35,007 nt of DNA. Source: Candidatus Binatota bacterium. GTDB lineage: Bacteria > Desulfobacterota > Binatia > UBA1149 > CAITLU01. This document shows positions 30,188-35,007 of the stretch, in pieces. The translations under genes and the position numbers were made by a program. The stretch covers positions 1-35,007 of the forward strand of contig JAJRWY010000068.1 in assembly GCA_024276575.1 (NCBI GenBank). The letters run 5' to 3'. Each line of letters starts with the position of its first letter. Position 1 is the stretch's first letter. The notes under the pieces are model-generated. The model saw nothing but the letters and a program-made list of their open reading frames with translations, was not told the origin of the DNA and made no database searches.

Positions 30188-32086
30188 ATGTCCGGACAGC
30201 AATCCAGCGACGTCATCGCATCTCCTTCCGCGCGTCAGTTGAAGCTTACGATAGGTGCCATCGGCGTGGTCTTCGGCGACATCGGGACCAGTCCGCTCTA
30301 CGCGCTACGTGAATGCTTCGAGGCATTGGGCTCTTCGGTTCCGAGTCCAGTCGATATTATTGCCGTACTTTCCGTTATCGTTTGGTCGTTGATCATCGTC
30401 GTTACGGTCAAGTATCTTTTTTTCGTCATGCGTGCCGATAACCGGGGAGAGGGGGGCATCCTCGCCCTGACGACGTTGGTCTCGCCTCGTGGTGCGGATG
30501 CCGCGCAACGCACGTTCCCCTTGTTTCTTTTCGGCCTCTTTGGTGCGGCTCTTTTGTACGGCGACGGTATGATCACACCGGCGATTTCAGTGTTGAGCGC
30601 GGTTGAAGGACTCAAAGTCGCGACTTCAGTATTCGATCCCTTCGTCGTCCCCATCGCCTGTGGGATCTTGTTCGTGTTGTTCGCGTTTCAATCCCGGGGT
30701 ACCTCGGCAATTGCCGCCGTATTCGGGCCGCTGACTATTCTTTGGTTTGTGTGCATTGGGCTGATGGGGCTGCACTGGATAGCAGAGGCGCCAGAGGTGC
30801 TGAGGGCCTTCGATCCGCGGGCCGCAATAGCTTTTCTCTCGGGTCGTGGGATGACCGGCTTCTTGGTTCTGGGCGCCGTGTTCCTGGTGGTAACCGGAGC
30901 GGAGGCTTTGTATGCCGACATGGGGCACTTTGGTTCCCGGCCTATACGTCGGGCTTGGGCGCTGCTGGTGTTTCCTGCACTGGTCATGAATTACCTTGGC
31001 CAGGGGTCACTACTCATTCTTCATCCTGAGGGCGTGAGTAACCCCTTTTTCTCCATGGCTCCGCAATGGGGGCTCTACCCGCTGGTGCTGCTGGCCACGG
31101 TGGCGACGGTAATTGCCTCACAGGCAGTAATTTCGGGAGCCTTCTCGCTTACGAGGCAAGCTCTGCAATTAGGATTTTTCCCCCGGGTGGAAGTTCGTTA
31201 CTCATCTGCCGATGAGATGGGGCAGGTATATGTACCGGCGGTCAATTGGCTTCTCCTGGCCTCCTCGGTGGCCCTGGTGGTGGGATTCGGGTCTTCGACC
31301 CATTTGGCCGGGGCCTACGGTGTAGCGGTTACTACCACGATGGTTACTACTACTATTCTCACGGGATTCTGCGCGGTGCGATGTTGGCGGTGGAGCCCTG
31401 CTTTGGTCGTTCCGGTAGCTGCGGCCTTCCTAGTAGTGGATCTAGCGTTCTTTGGAGCCAACCTTCCCAAGATTGCAGCCGGAGGATGGGTTCCCCTGGG
31501 CGTTGCTGCGGCCGCTTTCATCGTGATGACGACTTGGGCCTACGGAGTGGCACGGATAAGCGAGTATGAGGCGCGCAGCACGCTCTCGGTCGATTATTTC
31601 CTTGATGATCTACACGAGCATCCGGTCACGCGTGTTCCCGGTACAGCAGTGTTCATGTGCGGGAATCCCGAGGGGGTATCACGCACGCTGTTGCACAACA
31701 TCAAACACAATAAGGTCATTCACGAACGCAACATAATGCTGACGATACTGTACGAGGAAATCCCTTACGTTGCCGAGGAGGAGCGTATAGAGATAAAACG
31801 CTACCGTCCCGGCTTCTTGCGCATCATCGCGCGTAGCGGATTCATGGAGACTCCCCGCACCTTGCGCATACTCGAGGCTGCGGCGGCGCGCGGGATCCCG
31901 TTCAACGAGGGGAACACTACTTACTTTTTCGGTCACGATACTGTGATCGTAAAATCCGGCCGTGGACTTGGTGCTTGGCGAGCCCATTTGTTCCGGGTGC
32001 TGTTGCAGAATTCCTACCGGCACTATCTTCGTTTCGGGGTGCCGAGTAACCGCGTGGTTGAAATAGGAGCGCTGGTCGAGTTGTAG
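30188..32086 (+). CDS. kup: Kup-family potassium uptake transporter
   Basis: The 632-residue protein is full length for the KUP/HAK/KT family. The N-terminus has LTIGAIGVVFGDIGTSPLYALRE, quoted in part as the family mark GVVFGDIGTSPLYAL, followed by GEGGILALTTLV, LLYGDGMITPAISVLSAVEGL and LGAVFLVVTGAEALYADMGHFG, all conserved. About 12 TM helices fill residues ~20-440, then a ~190-residue cytoplasmic tail. Kup takes up K+ with protons, important at low pH or high osmolarity. ATG 30188 begins just before the first conserved helix; the ribosome site is weak. It lies 53 bp after the thioredoxin-like gene. No regulatory site was recognised. Confidence 0.95.
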   Translation: MSGQQSSDVIASPSARQLKLTIGAIGVVFGDIGTSPLYALRECFEALGSSVPSPVDIIAVLSVIVWSLIIVVTVKYLFFVMRADNRGEGGILALTTLVSPRGADAAQRTFPLFLFGLFGAALLYGDGMITPAISVLSAVEGLKVATSVFDPFVVPIACGILFVLFAFQSRGTSAIAAVFGPLTILWFVCIGLMGLHWIAEAPEVLRAFDPRAAIAFLSGRGMTGFLVLGAVFLVVTGAEALYADMGHFGSRPIRRAWALLVFPALVMNYLGQGSLLILHPEGVSNPFFSMAPQWGLYPLVLLATVATVIASQAVISGAFSLTRQALQLGFFPRVEVRYSSADEMGQVYVPAVNWLLLASSVALVVGFGSSTHLAGAYGVAVTTTMVTTTILTGFCAVRCWRWSPALVVPVAAAFLVVDLAFFGANLPKIAAGGWVPLGVAAAAFIVMTTWAYGVARISEYEARSTLSVDYFLDDLHEHPVTRVPGTAVFMCGNPEGVSRTLLHNIKHNKVIHERNIMLTILYEEIPYVAEEERIEIKRYRPGFLRIIARSGFMETPRTLRILEAAAARGIPFNEGNTTYFFGHDTVIVKSGRGLGAWRAHLFRVLLQNSYRHYLRFGVPSNRVVEIGALVEL

Positions 32087-32209
32087 CACAAGGGCGGGAA
32101 GTCGAGCGAAGAACGAGGTGAGGCGTCGCCACGGGGTTTCTCGGGGGAGGGCTTTGTTGCGCGGTGTGCGGAGACGGTGAGCCTCCCTCGCTCGGAAGGA
32201 GAAGAGATC

Positions 32210-33181
32210 ATGCGAGCGATACGATTTCGTAAGACCGGTGGTCCCGAGGTGCTCGAGTCCGTCGCTATGGACTTGCCCGAACCGCCTGCCGGCTGCTTGC
32301 GTATAAAGCACGGTGCCGTCGGCCTGAATTTCATAGATACCTATCATCGTAGTGGACTCTATCCGGCGCCTCTGCCCTGCGTACCCGGGTTGGAAGCTGC
32401 GGGCCGGGTCGAAGCTCTGGGCCCGGGGGTGCAAGGCTTCGCGGCCGGTGATCGTGTCGCCTATGCGACGGCGCCGCTAGGGGCTTACGCAGAGTCCGCT
32501 AATCTTCCCGCGCGGATCGTGGTCAGGATTCCGGATGACATTTCCGAGGAGATTGCGGCGGCAATGCTGCTCAAGGGAATGACAGCCTACTACTTGTTGC
32601 ATCAGACCTACCCGTTGAAGGCTGGAGAGACGGTAGTGATTTATGCCGCCGCCGGCGGGGTAGGGAGCATCGCCTGCCAGTGGGCCAAGAAGATCGGCGC
32701 AACCGTTATCGGAATCGTGGGAAGCGATGAGAAGGCCGGCAAAGCTCGCGCTCTCGGTTGCGACCACGTGGTCGTCTATACACGTGAGAAGGTTGCGGAG
32801 GCAGTACTCGATCTCACCGGCGGGCGTGGGGTGCCGGTGGTCTATGACTCGGTGGGTAAGGACAGCTTCGAGGCTTCGTTACGCTGCCTGTCCGTCAGGG
32901 GCCTATTGGTCAGTTTCGGGAACGCTTCGGGTCCACCGCCTGCGCTCAATTTGCAGGATCTGGCGTTGGGCGGTTCGTTGTTTGTTACCCGGCCGACCTT
33001 GGCGAGCTACACTCGCAACCCGGCCGAACTCAATGCTGCTGCTTCGGCTTTGTTCAACGTGGTATCCGAAGGCTCAGTGCAGATAGAAATAGGCCGTCGC
33101 TACGCTCTTGAAGACGCCGTTGAAGCCCATCGTGATCTCGAAGCGCGGCGTACGACGACGTCGTCAGTGTTGATTCCCTGA
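32210..33181 (+). CDS. Quinone oxidoreductase (zinc-independent MDR, Qor-like)
   Basis: The 323-residue protein matches NADPH:quinone reductase of the medium-chain dehydrogenase superfamily: MRAIRFRKTGGPEVLE at the start, GLNFIDTYHRSGLYPAPLP, PGLEAAGRVEALGPGV, and the NADPH-binding AAAGGVGSIACQWAK near residue 145. Structural- and catalytic-zinc cysteine sets of alcohol dehydrogenases are absent. It reduces quinones or enones, one electron at a time in crystallin-type members, in the cytoplasm. ATG 32210 is chosen over an in-frame start at 32177 because AAGGAG lies eight bases upstream and the domain begins at once. The neighbours are Kup and a metal ATPase, so no clear pathway is implied. 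Confidence 0.93.
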   Translation: MRAIRFRKTGGPEVLESVAMDLPEPPAGCLRIKHGAVGLNFIDTYHRSGLYPAPLPCVPGLEAAGRVEALGPGVQGFAAGDRVAYATAPLGAYAESANLPARIVVRIPDDISEEIAAAMLLKGMTAYYLLHQTYPLKAGETVVIYAAAGGVGSIACQWAKKIGATVIGIVGSDEKAGKARALGCDHVVVYTREKVAEAVLDLTGGRGVPVVYDSVGKDSFEASLRCLSVRGLLVSFGNASGPPPALNLQDLALGGSLFVTRPTLASYTRNPAELNAAASALFNVVSEGSVQIEIGRRYALEDAVEAHRDLEARRTTTSSVLIP

Positions 33182-33218
33182 GACGCAATGGCTTTCGAGA
33201 GACGCAGTTAGCATCCTC

Positions 33219-35007
33219 TCATCGGGAGTTCGCCGTGTAGGGAAGCCGGCCAGTACCGGCGATGGTGGAGTCCGTGCTATTGAGAAGCCTCAACGCGTTG
33301 AATACCACCAGAAGCGAAGCCCCCATGTCGGCTGCGATTGCCCCCCATAGAGAGGCAAGGCCGGCGAACGTAAGGACGACGAACAGCGCCTTGACTGTCA
33401 GCGCGAAGACCGTGTTCTGTCTAATAATCGCCAGAGTCCGGCGCGAGTGGCGAAGCAGCCATGCCAGTTTGGAGAGGTCGTCGGCCATCAACGCAATGTC
33501 GGCAGTTTCTACCGCTACGTCGGTACCCATCGCGCCCATGGCGACGCCGAGCGATGCTCGCGCCAGCGCAGGAGCATCGTTTACTCCGTCGCCGATCATC
33601 GCCACTGCTCCGCAGTTGCGTTCCAGCTCCTCTATGCATGCGACCTTGTCGGCCGGCAGCAGTTCCGCGCGCACATCATCGATTCCTACCTCGTGCGCGA
33701 CCGCCCTCGCGGTGGCTGCATTGTCACCGGTCAGCATGGCCACGCGTTCGATGCCGGCCGCGTAGAGCGTGGCTACGGAGGCCCGCGCATCGCTGCGTAC
33801 GGCGTCGGCCAGGGTGATCGCGCCGCAGACATGGTCCTCGGTCCCCACGACGACGACGCTGCGTCCTGCACTCGACGACCTTTCGAGGGCCTCGTGAACC
33901 GTGGTGCTTTCCTGTCCTCGCTCTTCGAGCCAGCGGTGCGATCCGAGCCAATAGGCCTTGCCCGCGACCCTACCTCTCGTGCCTTTGCCCGGGATTACCT
34001 CTACGTCTTCTGCAGCGGGGATGTCCAGGCCTTTGCCGTGTGCATACTCGACGATGGCGGTGGCAAAAGGGTGTTCGCTCTGTTGCTCGACGGAAGCCGC
34101 TATGGCCAAGAGCCTGTCGGCAGAGTGATCGTCCAGAGGCGTCACGTCGACGACCGCGGGCCGTCCCTCGGTGAGCGTGCCGGTCTTGTCCAGGGCGACT
34201 ACTTTGAGCCTCGCGGGTAGTTCCAGATAGTAACCTCCTTTGACGAGAACGCCATTGCGCGCCGATGCCGCAAGGCCGGCCACGATTGCTACCGGAGTAG
34301 AGATTACCAGAGCGCAGGGGCAACCGATTACCAACAAGACGAGAGCGCTGTAGAACCACTGGCTCCACTGGCCTGAGAACAGCAGCGGCGGAATCACGAA
34401 CACCGCGGCGGCTGCGCAGAACACGGCTGGCGTGTAAACGCGTGCGAAGCGCTCGACCCAGCGTTCCGCTTCCGCACGATCCTTTCGTGCTTCGCCGACC
34501 ATGCGAACGATCTTCGCCAGAGTCGTGTCGGTGGCTAGCGCGGAGGTCCGCACTTCCACGGCCCCGTTGCCGTTGATAGTACCCGCGAACACTTCGTCCT
34601 GTGGTTGTTTGGCTACCGGTGCGCTTTCGCCGGTGATCGGAGCCTGGTTTACCTCGGTGCGGCCGGAGATTACGACACCGTCGAGTCCAAAGCGCTCTCC
34701 AGGCCGTACCAGCAGGGTTGACCCCACCGCCACGGCGGCTGGATCGACCTCGACGGTTTCGCTGCCACGGCGAACGCGCACACGCGGTGGTGCCAGGGCC
34801 AGAAGTTTCTCGACTGCACGCCGTGCGCGCCCTACGCTCCAGGCCTCCAGTGCCAGGGACAGCGAGAAGAGGAATGCTACTGTCGCCGCTTCGAACCACT
34901 GGCCGATGCCGAGGGCGCCCGCCACGGCCAGCGTCATCAATAGGTTCATGTCCGGACGCAGGCTACGGGCCGCATACCAAGCCTTCGGCAAGACCGGGAT
35001 GAGACCG
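33219..35007 (-). CDS. P1B-type heavy-metal ATPase, Zn/Cd/Pb subgroup (N-terminus beyond window)
   Basis: The frame is open to the window edge, so the N-terminal metal-binding part is missing. Visible in order are the first TM pair, TGES (ITGESAPVAKQ), the metal-binding VIGCPCALVISTPVAI, phosphorylation DKTGTLTEGRPAV, the SEHPFA motif of the nucleotide domain, and GDGVNDAPALARA. Near the end, ADMGASLLVVFNALRLLNS matches the K-x-x-D-x-G / N-x-L-R-L pattern typical of ZntA/CadA enzymes rather than Cu ATPases (Lys is not obvious here). It exports Zn2+, Cd2+ or Pb2+ across the inner membrane using ATP. It is convergent with the quinone oxidoreductase gene, 37 bp away. No regulator is visible before the edge. 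Confidence 0.93.
   Translation of the reverse strand, partial: GLIPVLPKAWYAARSLRPDMNLLMTLAVAGALGIGQWFEAATVAFLFSLSLALEAWSVGRARRAVEKLLALAPPRVRVRRGSETVEVDPAAVAVGSTLLVRPGERFGLDGVVISGRTEVNQAPITGESAPVAKQPQDEVFAGTINGNGAVEVRTSALATDTTLAKIVRMVGEARKDRAEAERWVERFARVYTPAVFCAAAAVFVIPPLLFSGQWSQWFYSALVLLVIGCPCALVISTPVAIVAGLAASARNGVLVKGGYYLELPARLKVVALDKTGTLTEGRPAVVDVTPLDDHSADRLLAIAASVEQQSEHPFATAIVEYAHGKGLDIPAAEDVEVIPGKGTRGRVAGKAYWLGSHRWLEERGQESTTVHEALERSSSAGRSVVVVGTEDHVCGAITLADAVRSDARASVATLYAAGIERVAMLTGDNAATARAVAHEVGIDDVRAELLPADKVACIEELERNCGAVAMIGDGVNDAPALARASLGVAMGAMGTDVAVETADIALMADDLSKLAWLLRHSRRTLAIIRQNTVFALTVKALFVVLTFAGLASLWGAIAADMGASLLVVFNALRLLNSTDSTIAGTGRLPYTANSR

Overview
Kind of organism. This is GC-rich bacterial DNA with frequent GTG and TTG starts, short intergenic gaps and a Gram-negative gene set: heptose-nucleotide genes, a DUF1329 protein of the type seen in outer-membrane/periplasmic lipid handling, CaiB/BaiF CoA-transferase and crotonase genes. 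A deltaproteobacteria-like lineage (Myxococcota, Desulfobacterota or Binatota) fits best. This is inference from gene content; there is no rRNA or tRNA in the window.

Layout. (A) 1-2862, plus strand, surface-glycan genes: the end of a membrane glycosyltransferase, a GT2 glycosyltransferase with an in-frame amber codon near its 3' end, and a DegT/DnrJ/EryC1 sugar aminotransferase. (B) 7815-2938, minus strand, a five-gene nucleotide-heptose-type operon: GmhB-like phosphatase, sugar-1-phosphate nucleotidyltransferase, a nucleotidyltransferase-PfkB kinase fusion in the reverse of HldE order, a GmhA-like isomerase, and an extended-SDR epimerase. (C) 8204-15012, plus strand, the most unusual part: a tiny helical ORF, a 1271-residue coiled-coil protein with a repeating LExWLA motif, two Roadblock/LC7-like proteins (one with a Glu-Pro hexanucleotide repeat), and a two-TM sensor that ends straight after its HAMP domain. 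No GTPase, kinase, cyclase or chemotaxis domain is nearby. (D) 15233-17938, a secreted RTX-repeat / Ala-Lys coiled-coil / DUF1329 fusion with 108-bp tandem repeats, preceded by a perfect palindrome. (E) 17981-19908, plus strand, an LPG-synthase-like membrane protein and a zinc-ribbon SAM methyltransferase, ending tail-to-tail against (F).

(F) 27098-19905, minus strand, interleaves acyl-CoA enzymes (CaiB/BaiF CoA-transferase, a two-Glu crotonase, a PaaG-like crotonase) with two large membrane glycosyltransferase-like proteins (TMTC-like with TPRs; GT39/ArnT-like). Its upstream region has two imperfect 37-bp direct repeats and a KstR-type TetR-family palindrome. (G) 27514-35007: a duplicated membrane/PH-like protein, a repeat-bearing non-coding stretch, a hemerythrin protein, a secreted CPYC thioredoxin-like protein, the K+ transporter Kup, a quinone oxidoreductase and a Zn/Cd-type P1B ATPase cut by the window end.

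How the genes work together. Regions A, B, E and parts of F look like one dispersed programme making and exporting heptose-containing and amino-sugar surface glycans. Region C looks like a self-contained sensing/scaffold module whose mechanism cannot be assigned to a described system from sequence alone. G is mostly ion and redox housekeeping.
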